A DNA stretch of 64,000 nt from Janthinobacterium sp. CG3 (GTDB taxonomy: Bacteria > Pseudomonadota > Gammaproteobacteria > Burkholderiales > Burkholderiaceae_D), in assembly GCF_000344615.1 (NCBI RefSeq), contig NZ_KB467825.1, positions 1-64,000 of the forward strand, in the 5' to 3' direction. The number at the start of each line of letters is the position of its first letter. The first letter of the stretch is position 1. Below the pieces are notes generated by a model. That model made no database searches. It was given only the letters and a program-made list of their open reading frames with translations, and was not told the DNA's origin. This document shows, piece by piece, positions 40,240 through 52,621 of this stretch. The translations under genes were made by a program, and so were the position numbers.

Positions 40240-41472
40240 TTAAAAATTCCCTAAAAACCATTCCTTCATGCGCTGCCAGACCGCCTTCACAGAACCGTCC
40301 TGACGCGTCACGATATGGCCGCGCAGGTATTGTTTTTTCGCTTCCAGCAGCAGGCCCAACACCGTCGCGTAGCGCGGGCTGCGCACCACGTCGGCCAGCT
40401 GGCCGCGGTACTCGGGCGTGCCCAGGCGGGCCGGCTTGAGGAAAATATCCTCGGCCATTTCCACCATGCCCGGCATGATCGCGGTGCCGCCGGTGAGCAC
40501 GATGCCCGACGACAGCACGCCCTCGTAGCCGGATTCGCGCACCACCTGGTGCACCATCGCGAACAGCTCCTCGACGCGCGGCTCGATCACCGCCGCCAGC
40601 GCCTGGCGCGACAGGTTGCGCGGGCCGCGGTCGCCCAGCCCCGGCACCTCGAGCGACTCGCCCGGGTCGGCCAGCACCTGCTTGGCGACGCCGTAGCGGA
40701 TCTTGATCTCCTCGGCTTCCGACGTCGGCGTGCGCAGCGCCATCGCGATGTCGTTGGTGATCTGGTCGCCGGCGATCGGGATCACGGCGGTGTGGCGGAT
40801 CGCCCCGTCCGAGAACACCGCCACGTCGGTGGTGCCGCCGCCGATGTCGATCAGGACCACGCCCAGCTCTTTTTCGTCCGGCGTCAGGACCGCGTCGGCC
40901 GAGGCCATCGGCTGCAAAATCAGATCCGACACTTCCAGGCCGCAGCGGCGCACGCACTTGACGATGTTCTGCACCGCCGACACCGCGCCGGTGACGATGT
41001 GCACCTTCACCTCGAGGCGGATGCCGCTCATGCCGATCGGCTCGCGCACGTCCTCCTGGCTGTCGACGATGAATTCCTGCGGCACCATGTGGAGTAACTG
41101 TTGGTCGGTCGGTATGTTAACCGCTTTCGCCGTTTCGATGACGCGCGCCACGTCGGCGGCGGTCACTTCCTTGTCCTTGATGGCCACCATGCCGCTCGAA
41201 TTGAAGCTGCGGATATGGCTGCCGGCGATGCCGGCGTAGACGTTGCGGATCTTGCAGTCGGCCATCAGCTCGGCTTCCTCGAGCGCGCGCTGGATCGACT
41301 CGACGGTCGCCTCGATGTTGACGACGACGCCCTTCTTCAATCCCTTTGATTCGTGCTGGCCCAGCCCGATCACTTCGTGGCGCCCGTCGGGCATCACCTC
41401 GGCCACCACCGCCACCACTTTCGAGGTGCCGATGTCGAGGCCGACGATCAGGTTTTTCGCGTCTTTTGTCAT
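40240..41472 (-). CDS. ftsA: Cell division protein FtsA
   Basis: This actin-like ATPase tethers FtsZ to the membrane. The 410-residue protein begins LIVGLDIGTSKVVAVVAEV (phosphate 1 loop), has the GIAGSHI segment of the 1C domain, the VVLIDIGGGTTDVAVF phosphate 2 loop, GIVLTGGTAIMPGM, and a C-terminal amphipathic helix (VWQRMKEWFLGNF) for membrane binding. ftsQ lies 8 nt upstream. Confidence 0.97.
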   Translation of the reverse strand: MTKDAKNLIVGLDIGTSKVVAVVAEVMPDGRHEVIGLGQHESKGLKKGVVVNIEATVESIQRALEEAELMADCKIRNVYAGIAGSHIRSFNSSGMVAIKDKEVTAADVARVIETAKAVNIPTDQQLLHMVPQEFIVDSQEDVREPIGMSGIRLEVKVHIVTGAVSAVQNIVKCVRRCGLEVSDLILQPMASADAVLTPDEKELGVVLIDIGGGTTDVAVFSDGAIRHTAVIPIAGDQITNDIAMALRTPTSEAEEIKIRYGVAKQVLADPGESLEVPGLGDRGPRNLSRQALAAVIEPRVEELFAMVHQVVRESGYEGVLSSGIVLTGGTAIMPGMVEMAEDIFLKPARLGTPEYRGQLADVVRSPRYATVLGLLLEAKKQYLRGHIVTRQDGSVKAVWQRMKEWFLGNF

Positions 41473-41480
41473 TTCTGTGC

Positions 41481-42302
41481 CTACTGTGTGAGCCTGCTGA
41501 TGGGCGTTGAATTATTCGGTTTTTTCTTTGCTGCGGTGCCCGGTTTTTTCCCCTCGGGCGGGATCACCAGGCCGGCGGAACTCAGGGCCAGGCCGTTCGG
41601 ATAACGCATGTCGATCGTGTCGATGTTCTGCAGCCGGCTCGCCAGTTGCGGGTAGATCCCGGTCAGCCGGTCGACCCGCTCCTTCAATGTGGTCTTGCTT
41701 TGCTCGCGCCCCAGCGCCACGCTCATGCCGTTGTCGAGCTTGACGGTCCAGGCGTAACGCCCCGACAGCGACAGCGCCTGCGGCACCAGGTCGATCGGCG
41801 CGAACCAGGCGTGCAGCTCGGCGTAGCGGGCCAGCACCTCCTTCTCGCTGCCGTCGGGGCCGGAAAACTGCGGCAGCTCGTGGTCGTCCTCGGCCTCGGC
41901 CAGGTTGGCGGTGAAGACGTCGCCCTTGACCGACAGCAGGCGGCCGTCCTCGCCCCAGGTGCCGAGCGCGTCGTGCTCTTCCAGCGCCACCACCAGCTGG
42001 TTCGGCCACTCGCGCCGCACCGTTGCGCGGCGCACCCACGGCACCGACTCGAAGGCCAGCCGCACCGCGTCCAGGTTGGCCGTGAAAAAATTGCCCTTGA
42101 TGCGGCCGCGGGTGCCGTTGCGCAGCGTCAGGTGGTTGACGTGGCGCAGCTCCTCCTGGTCGATGCTCTCCACGCTGATCGCCTGCAGCGTGAACATCGG
42201 CCATTGCGACACCCACCAGACGCCGGCGGCCACGCACGCGAGCATCACCACGGCAAAAATGCCGCTGGCGGTCGCGTTCAGGGATTTAGCGTCGTGCCAC
42301 AT
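41481..42302 (-). CDS. ftsQ: Cell division protein FtsQ
   Basis: This is a bitopic divisome protein. In 273 residues it has a short cytoplasmic tail, one membrane helix near residues 13-32 (GIFAVVMLACVAAGVWWVSQ), a POTRA domain (LQAISVESIDQEELRHVNH) and the FtsQ/DivIB beta domain with VRREWPNQLVVALEEHDALG. It bridges early and late divisome proteins through FtsB/FtsL. The C-terminal tail is rich in lysine and proline. Confidence 0.94.
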   Translation of the reverse strand: MWHDAKSLNATASGIFAVVMLACVAAGVWWVSQWPMFTLQAISVESIDQEELRHVNHLTLRNGTRGRIKGNFFTANLDAVRLAFESVPWVRRATVRREWPNQLVVALEEHDALGTWGEDGRLLSVKGDVFTANLAEAEDDHELPQFSGPDGSEKEVLARYAELHAWFAPIDLVPQALSLSGRYAWTVKLDNGMSVALGREQSKTTLKERVDRLTGIYPQLASRLQNIDTIDMRYPNGLALSSAGLVIPPEGKKPGTAAKKKPNNSTPISRLTQ

Positions 42303-42309
42303 GCTCGTC

Positions 42310-43298
<989 letters not shown>

Positions 43299-43302
<4 letters not shown>

Positions 43303-44699
43303 GATTCAGCGGCCTTTGGAAAAGTGGTCAGTTTGTGCGGTACGCCGCTGATCGAGCCGGCGCCCATGGTGACGACGACGTCGCCGTCGCGCGCCACGCT
43401 GATGATGGTGTCGGGCATGTCGGACATCAGTTCGACGAAGATCGGCTCGATCTTGCCGCGGGCGCGCAGCGCGTGCGCCAGCGCGCGGCCGTCGGCGGCG
43501 ACGATCGGCGCCTCGCCGGCCGCGTACACCTCGGCCAGCAGCAGCACGTCGACGCTGCCGAGCACCTTGACGAAGTCCTCGAACAGGTCGCGGGTGCGGG
43601 TGTAGCGGTGCGGCTGGAACGCCAGCACCAGCCGGCGGCCCGGGTAGGCGGCGCGCGCGGCGGCCACCGTCACCGCGGTCTCGACCGGGTGGTGGCCGAA
43701 ATCGTCGACCAGCGCGAAGCTGCCGCCGGTTTCCAGCGCCACCTCGCCGTAGCGGGTGAAGCGGCGCCCGACGCCGGCGAACTCGGCCAGGCCCTGCTGG
43801 GTGGCCGTATCGTCGATGCCGATCTCGCGGGCGATGGCGATGGCCGAGCAGGCGTTCTGCACATTGTGCATGCCGGGCTGGTTCAACACCACGTCCAGCG
43901 CCGGATAGCCTTCCTGGATCACCGTGAAATGCATCTCCAGGCCGACCGCGCGGGCGTTCACGGCGCGCACCTCGGCGTCCTCGTGGAAGCCGTAGGTGGT
44001 GATCGGTTTCGAGATCATCGGAATGATGTCGCGCACGTGCGGGTCGTCGATGCACAACATGGCGCGGCCGTAGAACGGCAGGCGCTGGGTGAACTGGACG
44101 AAGGCCGCCTTCAATTTCTCGAAGTCGTGCTCGTAGGTTTCCATGTGGTCGGCGTCGATGTTGGTGATCACCTCGATCATCGGCGACAGGTTCAGGAAGG
44201 AGGCGTCGGACTCGTCGGCCTCGGCCACCAGGTAGTCGCCGGCGCCCAGCTTGGCGTTGGCGCCGGCGCTGGTAAGGCGCCCGCCGATGACGAAGGTCGG
44301 GTCCATGCCGCCCTGCGCCAGCACCGACGCCACCAGGCTGGTGGTGGTGGTCTTGCCGTGCGTGCCGGCGATGGCGATGCCGCGCTTGAGGCGCATCAAC
44401 TCGCCCAGCATGACCGCGCGCGGCACCAGCGGAATCTTGCGGCTGCGCGCGGCGGCGACTTCCGGATTGTCCTGCGGCACCGCGCCGGAGGTGACGACGG
44501 CGTCGGCGTTGCCGACGTTCTCGGCGGCGTGGCCGAGCAGCACCTTGGCGCCCAGGCTTGCCAGGCGCTGGGTGGCGGCGTTGCTGCCCAGGTCGGAACC
44601 GGAGACGTTATAGCCCAGGTTGACCAGCACCTCGGCGATGCCGCTCATGCCGCTGCCGCCGATGCCGACGAAATGGATGTTTTTTACTTTATGTTTCAC
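43299..44699 (-). CDS. murC: UDP-N-acetylmuramate--L-alanine ligase
   Basis: MurC adds L-Ala, the first stem residue, to UDP-MurNAc. The 466-residue ligase has an N-terminal Rossmann segment [18 protein letters not shown], the ATP loop [28 protein letters not shown] and the C-terminal [17 protein letters not shown]. The start is GTG at 44699, 10 nt after the murG stop; no ATG fits the conserved N terminus better. Confidence 0.97.
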
Positions 44700-44709
44700 G
44701 AATCGAGTC

Positions 44710-45777
44710 TCATGCTAGTTGTTCCAATACCAGGGCGATGGCGTCGTTGGCGTCGCGCTTGCCGACCGCGCGCGCCGCCAGCGCCATCTCCAGGCAGGCG
44801 CCGCGCGTCAGATTTTGCAGCAGCGCCGCCAGCGCGGCCGGGTTCATTTCCGTTTGCGGCAGGTGGATCGCCGCGTGTTGTTGCGCCATCCATTGCGCGT
44901 TGTCGCGCTGGTGGCTGGTGGTCGAGGCCACCAGCGGCACCAGCACGCTGGCCACGCCGGCCGCCGTCAGTTCCGACAGCGTAATGGCGCCGGCGCGGCA
45001 AATCACCAGGTCGGCGCCGGCGTAGGCCGCCGCCATGTCGTCGATGAAGTCGACCACCTCGGCGAGCACGCCGGCCTGCGCGTAGGCGCCGCGCAGCGCC
45101 TCGATGTTCTTCTTGCCCGACTGGTGCGTCACCAGCGGGCGCCGCTCCGGCGCGATCAGCGCCAGCGCCGGCGCCAGGTTGTCGTTGAGCGCCTTGGCGC
45201 CCAGGCTGCCGCCGACCACCAGGATGCGCAGCGCACCGGTGCGGCCCTCGAAGCGCTCCCGAGGACCGGCCAGGTCGAGGATTTCGCGGCGCACCGGGTT
45301 GCCGGTGACGCTGGCCTTGCCGGCGGCGCTGCCGAAGTCCGCCGGGAAGCCGAAGCAGACCCGCTGCGCCAGCGGCACCAGGGTTTTGTTCGACAGCAGC
45401 AGGGCCGCGTCGGCGTTCACCAGCACCAGCGGCACGCCGCGCAGGCGCGCCATCAGACCGCCCGGCACCGTCACGTAGCCGCCCATGCCCAGCACCACGT
45501 CCGGCTTGCGCCGGCCGATGTAGCCGAAGCAGGCGAAGAAGCTGGCCAGCATCTTGAAGCCGCCGGTCAACGTGTGGCGCAAGCCCTTGCCGCGCATGCC
45601 GGAAAACTCGATGGCGTCCATCTCGACGCCGTGCCGCGGCACCAGCTCGCGCTCCATGCCGTGCGAAGTGCCCAGCCAGCTTACCTGCCAGCCGCGCGCG
45701 CGCATGGTCTGGGCGATCGCCAGGCCGGGGAAAATGTGGCCGCCGGTGCCGGCCGCCATAATCATCAATCGTTTCAT
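44710..45777 (-). CDS. murG: Lipid II synthase (UDP-GlcNAc transferase) MurG
   Basis: MurG adds GlcNAc to lipid I at the inner face of the membrane. The 355-residue GT28 enzyme has the N-terminal [15 protein letters not shown] loop, the [13 protein letters not shown] motif and the C-terminal donor site [17 protein letters not shown], where CRAGA matches the family. The usual glutamine segment HQRDNAQW is present. Its start overlaps the ftsW end by 4 nt. Confidence 0.96.
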   Translation of the reverse strand: MKRLMIMAAGTGGHIFPGLAIAQTMRARGWQVSWLGTSHGMERELVPRHGVEMDAIEFSGMRGKGLRHTLTGGFKMLASFFACFGYIGRRKPDVVLGMGGYVTVPGGLMARLRGVPLVLVNADAALLLSNKTLVPLAQRVCFGFPADFGSAAGKASVTGNPVRREILDLAGPRERFEGRTGALRILVVGGSLGAKALNDNLAPALALIAPERRPLVTHQSGKKNIEALRGAYAQAGVLAEVVDFIDDMAAAYAGADLVICRAGAITLSELTAAGVASVLVPLVASTTSHQRDNAQWMAQQHAAIHLPQTEMNPAALAALLQNLTRGACLEMALAARAVGKRDANDAIALVLEQLA

Positions 45778-46985
45778 AATCTGCCACCACGCATCAGCAC
45801 CCGGTTCTCGTAGTCGATCCTGAGCAGGATCGCCAGGCCGACGCAATTGAACAACACGCCCGAACCGCCATAGCTCATCAGCGGCAGGGTCAGACCCTTG
45901 GTCGGCAGCAGGCCAAGGTTGACGCCCATATTAATAAAGGTCTGCACGCCGACCCAGATGCCGATGCCCTTGGCCGTCAGGCCGGCGAAGGTCTGGTCGA
46001 TGGCGATGGCCTGGCGGCCGATGTCGAAGGCGCGCTTGACCAGCCAATAAAACATGGCGATCACCACCAGCACGCCGGCCAGGCCCAGCTCTTCGCCGAT
46101 CACCGCCAGCAGGAAGTCGGTGTGCGCCTCCGGCAGGTAGTGCAGCTTCTCGACGCTGCCGCCCAGCCCCACGCCGAACAGTTCGCCGCGGCCGAAGGCG
46201 ATCAGCGAATGGGTCAGCTGGTAGGCCTTGTTCAGCGCGTTGTCCTCCTGCCACGGGTTCAGGTAGGCGAAAAAGCGCTCGCGGCGGAACGGCGACAGCG
46301 CCACGATGGCGACGAACACCGACACCAGCACCGCGCCGATGCCGCCGAACCAGATCGCGTTGATGCCGCCCAGGAACAGGATGCCCATGGCGATACAGAC
46401 AATCACGCCGAACGCGCCCAGGTCGGGTTCCAGCAGCAGCAGCAGGCCGACCAGGCCGACCGCGCCGGCCATCGGCATGAAGCCCTTGGTCAGCTTGTGC
46501 ATGTATTCCTGCTTGCGCACCGTGTAGTCGGCGGCGTACAGCACCGCCACCACCTTCATCAGCTCGGACGGCTGCACGTTGAACACCTTCAGCGACAACC
46601 AGCGGCGCCCGCCGTTGACCGCCACGCCGATGCCCGGCACCAGCACCAGCACCAGCAGCACCAGGGTGCCGATGAACAGGTAGGGCGCGGCGCGCTGCCA
46701 GGTGGCGATGCGGATGCGGAACACGAACAAGCCGGCCATCAGCGAAATGGCGATGAAGGTGGCCTGGCGCGTCAGGAAGTAGGAGTTCTTGTAGTTCGAG
46801 AACTTGGGCGAATCGGGCAGCGAAATCGACGCCGAATACACCATCACCATGCCCAGCAGCATCAGCAGCAGGGTCACCCACACCAGCGGCTGGTCGTACT
46901 CCATCATCTTCGACTGCCGGGCGTGACTGTCCATCGGCTTGTTCGCCGACGATCCAGAAAAGCTGAATGGCAGTTGCAGGGGCAT
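45774..46985 (-). CDS. ftsW: Septal peptidoglycan glycosyltransferase FtsW (SEDS family)
   Basis: FtsW polymerises septal glycan strands together with FtsI. The 403-residue protein has about ten membrane helices, the YSAS segment after helix 1, the catalytic-loop stretch [40 protein letters not shown] and the C-terminal [19 protein letters not shown]. It sits between murD and murG, overlapping murD by one base. Confidence 0.96.
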   Translation of the reverse strand: MPLQLPFSFSGSSANKPMDSHARQSKMMEYDQPLVWVTLLLMLLGMVMVYSASISLPDSPKFSNYKNSYFLTRQATFIAISLMAGLFVFRIRIATWQRAAPYLFIGTLVLLVLVLVPGIGVAVNGGRRWLSLKVFNVQPSELMKVVAVLYAADYTVRKQEYMHKLTKGFMPMAGAVGLVGLLLLLEPDLGAFGVIVCIAMGILFLGGINAIWFGGIGAVLVSVFVAIVALSPFRRERFFAYLNPWQEDNALNKAYQLTHSLIAFGRGELFGVGLGGSVEKLHYLPEAHTDFLLAVIGEELGLAGVLVVIAMFYWLVKRAFDIGRQAIAIDQTFAGLTAKGIGIWVGVQTFINMGVNLGLLPTKGLTLPLMSYGGSGVLFNCVGLAILLRIDYENRVLMRGGRL

Positions 46986-48484
46986 CAGATATCCTGTCCC
47001 TGTTCCAGCGCGATCTCGCGCACGGCGTCGACGAAGACCTCGGCCCGGTGGCCGTAGTTCTTGAACATGTCGAAGCTGGCGCAGGCCGGCGACAACAGCA
47101 CGGCGTCGCCGGCCTGCGCCAGCTCGCGCGCGCGGCGCACCGCCAGCGGCAGCGTTTCGCAGTCGATCAGCTCGACCCCGGTCTGCGCCAGCGCGGCGCG
47201 GATGGCCGGCGCGTCGCGGCCGATCAGCAGCACCGCGCGCACGTAGCGCGCCACCGGCTCGGCCAGCGGGGCGAAGTCCTGGCCCTTGGCCTCGCCGCCG
47301 GCGATCAGCAGCAGGCGCTGCTCGGCGCCGCCGAAGCTTTTACCCAGGCCGTTCAGCGCCGCCGCCGTGGCGCCGACGTTGGTGCCCTTGCTGTCGTCGT
47401 AGTATTCGACGGCGTTGATGGCGGCCACCAGTTCGACCCGGTGCGGCTCGCCCTGGTATTCGCGCAGGCCGTACAGCAGCGGCGCGAACGGCAGCCCGAT
47501 GGCGCGGCACAGCGCCAGCGCGGCCAGCGCGTTGGCGGCGTTGTGCTGGCCGCGGATTTTCAGCGCGTCGGCCGGCATCATGTGCTTGGCGATGAAGGGA
47601 ATCGGCGCCGGCGGCTCGTTTTTCTTGCGCTTGCGCTCGGGCAGGTCCTCGGCCGGGGCCGCGGCCGTCAGCCAGAACACGCCGCGGGCGTTCTCCAGGC
47701 CGAAGCTGTCGACCTCGGTCGGCTCGTCGGTGCCGAAGGTGACCACGGTGGCGCCCGGATCGGCCATGCGCATCACGGCCGCGTCGTCGCGGTTGAGCAC
47801 GCGCACCGTGTGGGCGCCGAAGATGCGCTGCTTGTCGCGCGCGTACGACGCCATGTCGCCGTGCCAGTCGAGGTGGTCCTGCGACAGGTTCAGCACCGTC
47901 GCGGCGTCGGCTTGCAAACTAAAAGTCGTGTGTAACTGGAAGCTGGACAGTTCGAGCACCCAGGCCTGCGGCAGCTGATCCTGTTCCAGCGCTTGGCGCA
48001 GCACGTCCAGCGCCGCCGGGCTGATGTTGCCGGCCACGCGCACGCTCAGGCCGGCGCGCTGGCACAGCAGGCCGACCAGGCTGGTGACGGTGGTCTTGCC
48101 GTTGGTGCCGGTGATGGCGATCACCTTCGGCGCATAGCCGCGCTCTTCCTTCAGCGCCGCCAGGGCCTGGGCGAACAGCTCGATCTCGCCCCACACCGGG
48201 ATGGCTTTGGCGGCCGCCGCCGGAATGATGGCGGCCAGCTCGCCCCCGGGCGCCAGGCCCGGGCTGACGGCGATGAAGTCAAAGCCCTCGACCAGGCCGG
48301 CGTGGAAGGCGCCGCCGACGAATTCGGCCCGCGGCACCGCGGCGCGCAGCGCCGCCAGGCGGGCCGGCTGCTCGCGCGTGTCGGCCACGCGCACCGAGGC
48401 GCCGCTGCGCGCCAGCCATTGCGCCATCGCCAGCCCGGATTCGCCGAGCCCCAAAACCAATGCGTGTTTGCCCGAATAGATCAT
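46985..48484 (-). CDS. murD: UDP-N-acetylmuramoylalanine--D-glutamate ligase
   Basis: MurD adds D-Glu as the second stem residue. The 499-residue ligase shows [20 protein letters not shown] at the N terminus, the ATP loop [28 protein letters not shown] and a C-terminal [15 protein letters not shown]. It is a little longer than the E. coli enzyme because of an insertion around [15 protein letters not shown]. It overlaps mraY and ftsW by one base each. Confidence 0.96.
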   Translation of the reverse strand: MIYSGKHALVLGLGESGLAMAQWLARSGASVRVADTREQPARLAALRAAVPRAEFVGGAFHAGLVEGFDFIAVSPGLAPGGELAAIIPAAAAKAIPVWGEIELFAQALAALKEERGYAPKVIAITGTNGKTTVTSLVGLLCQRAGLSVRVAGNISPAALDVLRQALEQDQLPQAWVLELSSFQLHTTFSLQADAATVLNLSQDHLDWHGDMASYARDKQRIFGAHTVRVLNRDDAAVMRMADPGATVVTFGTDEPTEVDSFGLENARGVFWLTAAAPAEDLPERKRKKNEPPAPIPFIAKHMMPADALKIRGQHNAANALAALALCRAIGLPFAPLLYGLREYQGEPHRVELVAAINAVEYYDDSKGTNVGATAAALNGLGKSFGGAEQRLLLIAGGEAKGQDFAPLAEPVARYVRAVLLIGRDAPAIRAALAQTGVELIDCETLPLAVRRARELAQAGDAVLLSPACASFDMFKNYGHRAEVFVDAVREIALEQGQDI

Positions 48485-49659
48485 TAGCGTAATTTCAAAG
48501 TGGAGAGACCGAACAGGACCAGCATCATCGTAATGATCCAGAAGCGCACCACGACCTGGGTTTCGCGCCAGCCTTTTTGTTCAAAATGATGGTGCAAGGG
48601 CGCCATCAGGAAAATCCGGCGACCGGTGCCGAAGCGTTTTTTGGTGAATTTGAACCAGGTCACCTGGGCGATCACCGACAGGGTCTCGACCACGAAGATG
48701 CCGCCCATGATGAACAGGACGATTTCCTGGCGCACGATGACGGCCAGCGTGCCGAGCGCGCCGCCCAGCGCCAGCGCGCCGACGTCGCCCATGAAGACCT
48801 GGGCCGGATGGGTGTTAAACCACAGGAAGGCCAGGCCGGCGCCGGCCATCGCGCCGCAAAAGATGATCAGCTCGCCGGCGCCCGGAATGTGCGGGATGAA
48901 CAGGTATTTCGAATAGGTGGCGCTGCCGGTCAGGTAGGCGAACAGGCCCAGCGCGGTGCCGACCATCACGGTCGGCATGATGGCCAGGCCGTCCAGGCCG
49001 TCGGTCAGGTTGACGGCGTTGCTGGTGCCGACGATGACGCAATAGGTCAGCGCGATGAAGCCCCACACGCCCAGCGGGTAGCTGACGGTTTTAAAGAAGG
49101 GCACGATCAAGTCGGCCTTCGGCGGCAAGTCCATCGAAAAGCCCGACTGCACCCAGGCGTAGATCAGGTTCCACACGTTGCTCGCGTTCGGCTCCGAGAC
49201 CGAGACCGAGAACGCCAAGTAGAAGGCGGCGCCCAGGCCGATCAGCGACTGCCAAAAGTATTTTTCGCCCGAGGCCATGCCGTTCGGGTCCTGCCGCACC
49301 ACCTTGCGGTAGTCGTCGACCCAGCCGATGGCGCCGAAGCCGAGCGTCACCACCAGCACCGGGTAGATGAAGCGGTTCGACAGGTCGCACCACAACAGCG
49401 TCGAGACGCCGATGGAAATGAGGATCAGCAGGCCGCCCATGGTCGGGGTGCCGTGCTTGATCAAATGCGTTTGCGGGCCGTCGGCGCGCACCGCCTGGCC
49501 GACCTTCATGCGCGTGAGCATGCGGATCACGGCCGGACCGGCGCCCAGGCCGATCACCAGCGCCGTCATCGTGGCGAACACGGCGCGGAAGGTGATGAAG
49601 TTGAAGACCCGCAGCGGGCCTAGGTCTTGTTGAAAGTATTGAGCGAGCCAGAGCAGCAT
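48484..49659 (-). CDS. mraY: Phospho-N-acetylmuramoyl-pentapeptide transferase
   Basis: MraY transfers phospho-MurNAc-pentapeptide to undecaprenyl phosphate, making lipid I. The 391-residue integral membrane protein has [10 protein letters not shown], the magnesium-binding [10 protein letters not shown] motif, [13 protein letters not shown], and the cytoplasmic [13 protein letters not shown] loop. All catalytic aspartates are in place. It starts 2 nt after the murF stop. Confidence 0.97.
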   Translation of the reverse strand: MLLWLAQYFQQDLGPLRVFNFITFRAVFATMTALVIGLGAGPAVIRMLTRMKVGQAVRADGPQTHLIKHGTPTMGGLLILISIGVSTLLWCDLSNRFIYPVLVVTLGFGAIGWVDDYRKVVRQDPNGMASGEKYFWQSLIGLGAAFYLAFSVSVSEPNASNVWNLIYAWVQSGFSMDLPPKADLIVPFFKTVSYPLGVWGFIALTYCVIVGTSNAVNLTDGLDGLAIMPTVMVGTALGLFAYLTGSATYSKYLFIPHIPGAGELIIFCGAMAGAGLAFLWFNTHPAQVFMGDVGALALGGALGTLAVIVRQEIVLFIMGGIFVVETLSVIAQVTWFKFTKKRFGTGRRIFLMAPLHHHFEQKGWRETQVVVRFWIITMMLVLFGLSTLKLR

Positions 49660-49661
49660 GA

Positions 49662-51080
49662 TTAGTGGGCCTCCTTGTTGTTGTTTTGTGATCCAATCAA
49701 ATGCTGCACGGCCCGTTCCATCTTCATGAAGCGGGAGCCCTTGACCAATATCGTTGCGTCCGGACCAGCCGCCAGACGCGCAAGATGTACATCTAGCGCC
49801 GCCAGCAAATCGTCGAACAGTTCAAAATGCTCCACGTTGGCGCCGCGCAGATGGCGCGCCAGTTCGCCCGTCGCCAGCACGTGCTCGATACCCTTGGCGA
49901 GCGCGTAGTCGGCGATCTCTTCATGGAATTGCCGGCCCTGGCCGCCGACTTCGCCCATGTCGCCGAGCACCAGGATGCGCGGCGCCCGGGCTTGCGCCAG
50001 CACGTCGACGGCGGCGCGCACCGAGTCCGGGTTGGCGTTGTAGCTGTCGTCGATGACGGTGGCGCCGCCGGCCGCGCGCTTTTTCTGCAGGCGGCCGTTG
50101 ACCGGCGCGAACGCCTCCAGGCCGCGCCGGATCGCCTCCGGCGCGACGCCGGCGCCGAAGGCGCAGGCCGCCGCCGCCAGCGCGTTGCGCACGTTGTGCT
50201 CGCCGGCCGCCCGCAGGCCGACGAAAAATTGCAGCATAGGCAGGTCGGCGCCGGCGCGCACGCTGACGAACATGTCGCTGCCGAAGTCCTCGGCCGGACG
50301 GTGCGTGCAGCTGACGTCGGCGTCCTTGCCCAGGCCGAAGGTGATGCAGCGGCGCGCGCCGGCCAGGGCGCGCCACAATTCGGTAAACTCGTCGCCGTGC
50401 GGGAACACCGCCACGCCGTCGGCCGGCAAGCCGGCCAGCACCGCGCCGTTTTCGCGCGCCACCGCTTCCACGGTGTGCATGAATTCCTGGTGTTCGCGCT
50501 GGGCGTTGTTGACCAGCGCCAGCGTCGGCTCGGCGACCGCCGTCAGCCGGGCGATTTCGCCGGGGTGGTTCATGCCCAGTTCGACGACGGCGGCGCGCTG
50601 CCCGGCCGCCAGGCGGAACAGGGTCAGCGGCACGCCGATTTCATTGTTCAGGTTGCCACGGGTGGCCAGGCGGCCGTCTTCGCCGTAGGCCGCCGCCAAA
50701 ATCGAGGCCAGCATTTCCTTGACCGTGGTCTTGCCGTTGCTGCCGGTGACGCCGATGACCGGCAGCGCGAACTGGCGCCGCCACAGGTTGGCGATGCGCC
50801 CCAGCGCCACCAGCGTGTCCGGCACGACGACGGCCGGCAGGGTCCAGCCGGCCGGCAGCCGCTCGACCACCACGGCGGCCGCGCCCTGCCCGGCCACCTG
50901 GGCCAGGAAGTCGTGGGCGTCGAAGCTGTCGCCGCGCAGCGCGACGAACAGCGCGCCGGCCCGCACCTTGCGGCTGTCGGTCGAGACGCCGTCGAAGGCC
51001 AGCTCGGACTGCGCCGCCGGGCCCGGGACCAGTACCGCGCCCGGAATCGCCGCCACCAACTGGGCCAGTGTCGCGCGCAT
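49662..51080 (-). CDS. murF: UDP-N-acetylmuramoyl-tripeptide--D-alanyl-D-alanine ligase
   Basis: MurF attaches the D-Ala-D-Ala made by Ddl. The 472-residue ligase has [20 protein letters not shown] near the N terminus, the ATP loop [27 protein letters not shown] and the C-terminal [20 protein letters not shown]. The ATG at 51080 overlaps the murE stop by one base, which rules out upstream starts in the same open frame. Confidence 0.96.
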   Translation of the reverse strand: MRATLAQLVAAIPGAVLVPGPAAQSELAFDGVSTDSRKVRAGALFVALRGDSFDAHDFLAQVAGQGAAAVVVERLPAGWTLPAVVVPDTLVALGRIANLWRRQFALPVIGVTGSNGKTTVKEMLASILAAAYGEDGRLATRGNLNNEIGVPLTLFRLAAGQRAAVVELGMNHPGEIARLTAVAEPTLALVNNAQREHQEFMHTVEAVARENGAVLAGLPADGVAVFPHGDEFTELWRALAGARRCITFGLGKDADVSCTHRPAEDFGSDMFVSVRAGADLPMLQFFVGLRAAGEHNVRNALAAAACAFGAGVAPEAIRRGLEAFAPVNGRLQKKRAAGGATVIDDSYNANPDSVRAAVDVLAQARAPRILVLGDMGEVGGQGRQFHEEIADYALAKGIEHVLATGELARHLRGANVEHFELFDDLLAALDVHLARLAAGPDATILVKGSRFMKMERAVQHLIGSQNNNKEAH

Positions 51081-52621
51081 CAGTTGGTCCTCATCATGGT
51101 CAGCCGCGCCGACAACGCCAGTTGGGCGTGGTCGGTGTCGGAGAACGACAGCTTCTTGCCCTTGATTTCCTGGTAGGCCTCGTGGCCTTTGCCGGCCAAC
51201 AGGATCACGTCGGCCTTGGCGGCGTGCTTGACCGCCGAGAGGATCGCGCTGGCGCGGTTCTCGATGGCTTGCGTGACCGAAGCCGGATGCCGCGGGTCCA
51301 TGCCGGCGACGATCTGCGCGATGATGCTGTGCGGGTCTTCGCTGCGCGGATTGTCGCTGGTGACGACGACGTGGTCGGCCATTTGCGCGATGGCGCCCAT
51401 CTGCGGCCGCTTGCCCGGATCGCGGTCGCCGCCGCAGCCGAACACGCACCACAGCTGGCCGCCGCGTTCCTGCGCCACCTGGCGCAGCGCGGCCAGGGTT
51501 TTTTCCAGCGCGTCCGGGGTGTGGGCGTAGTCGACCACGACCATCGGCGCGTCCTGCCCGCCGACCTGCTGCATGCGTCCCGGCGCCGGCGTCAAGGCTT
51601 CGATGGCCTCGATGGCGGCGCGCAGGCCGACGCCCTTGGCCAGCAGCGCGCCCATCACGCCGAGCGCGTTGCTGATATTGAAATGGCCGACCAGGCGGGT
51701 TTTCACCAGCGCCGAGCCGAATTGGCAGTCGAGGTGGAAATCGGTGCCGGCGTGGCGGCTACGGAACTGGCTGGCGCGCAGCATGCACACGCCGTCCAGG
51801 TCCGGCTGGGCCGCCGCGTCGCGCAGGGTGTAGCCGATCAGCGGCAACGCGCCGGCCGGCTTGCCGCGCAGGCGCGCGACCAGGCGCGGGCCCATCTCGT
51901 CGTCCAGGTTCAGCACCGCCGTTTGCAGGCCGGGCCAGTCGAACAGGATGGTCTTGGCGGCCTCGTAGGACGGCATGTCGCCGTGGTAGTCCAGATGGTC
52001 GCGGGTCAGATTGGTAAACAGCGCGACGTCGAAGTGCATGCCGGCGGTGCGGCCCTGCTCCAGGCCGATCGAGGAAGCCTCGATCGCCACCGCGCCGGCG
52101 CCGGCGTCGCGCATCTCGGCCAGGGTGCGCGCCAACAGCACCGCGTCCGGCGTGGTGTAGCCGGTGGCGTCGAAGGCCACTTCGCCGCGCGGCTTGGCCA
52201 GGCCGACGCCGAGCGTGCCGATGACGGCGGTGGCCACGCCCACGCGCGCCAGGGCCTGGCCCAGCCAGACCGCGCTGGAGGTCTTGCCGTTGGTGCCGGT
52301 GACGGCGACGCTGAACATGGCGGCGTCGGGCATGCCGTAGCGGGCGTGCGCGATCGGACCGGCCAGGCGTTTCAGCCCGGCCAGCGCCAGGTGCGGCACG
52401 CCCCAGGCGGCGTCCCAGGCGAAGTCGGCGCCCTCGTAGACGACGGCGGCGGCGCCCTGGGCGATGGCGGCGGCGATGAAGCCGCGGCCGTCGCCGGCGT
52501 CGCCCGGATAGGCGAAGAACACGTCGCCGGCCTGGATGCGGCGCGAATCGGAGGCCAGCTGGCCCCCGGGCGCCGCCTGGGCGATCCACAAACTGATTTC
52601 TGGTATGGTCATGTCGGACAT
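51080..52621 (-). CDS. murE: UDP-MurNAc-L-alanyl-D-glutamate--2,6-diaminopimelate ligase
   Basis: MurE adds meso-diaminopimelate as the third stem residue. The 513-residue ligase has SDSRRIQAGDVFFAYPGD, the ATP loop TGTNGKTSS, NLTRDHLDYHGDM, and the DAP-specificity motif in SDNPRSEDP, which distinguishes it from lysine-adding relatives. Its ATG at 52621 overlaps the ftsI TAA by one base. A second ATG three codons in is possible. Confidence 0.96.
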   Translation of the reverse strand: MSDMTIPEISLWIAQAAPGGQLASDSRRIQAGDVFFAYPGDAGDGRGFIAAAIAQGAAAVVYEGADFAWDAAWGVPHLALAGLKRLAGPIAHARYGMPDAAMFSVAVTGTNGKTSSAVWLGQALARVGVATAVIGTLGVGLAKPRGEVAFDATGYTTPDAVLLARTLAEMRDAGAGAVAIEASSIGLEQGRTAGMHFDVALFTNLTRDHLDYHGDMPSYEAAKTILFDWPGLQTAVLNLDDEMGPRLVARLRGKPAGALPLIGYTLRDAAAQPDLDGVCMLRASQFRSRHAGTDFHLDCQFGSALVKTRLVGHFNISNALGVMGALLAKGVGLRAAIEAIEALTPAPGRMQQVGGQDAPMVVVDYAHTPDALEKTLAALRQVAQERGGQLWCVFGCGGDRDPGKRPQMGAIAQMADHVVVTSDNPRSEDPHSIIAQIVAGMDPRHPASVTQAIENRASAILSAVKHAAKADVILLAGKGHEAYQEIKGKKLSFSDTDHAQLALSARLTMMRTN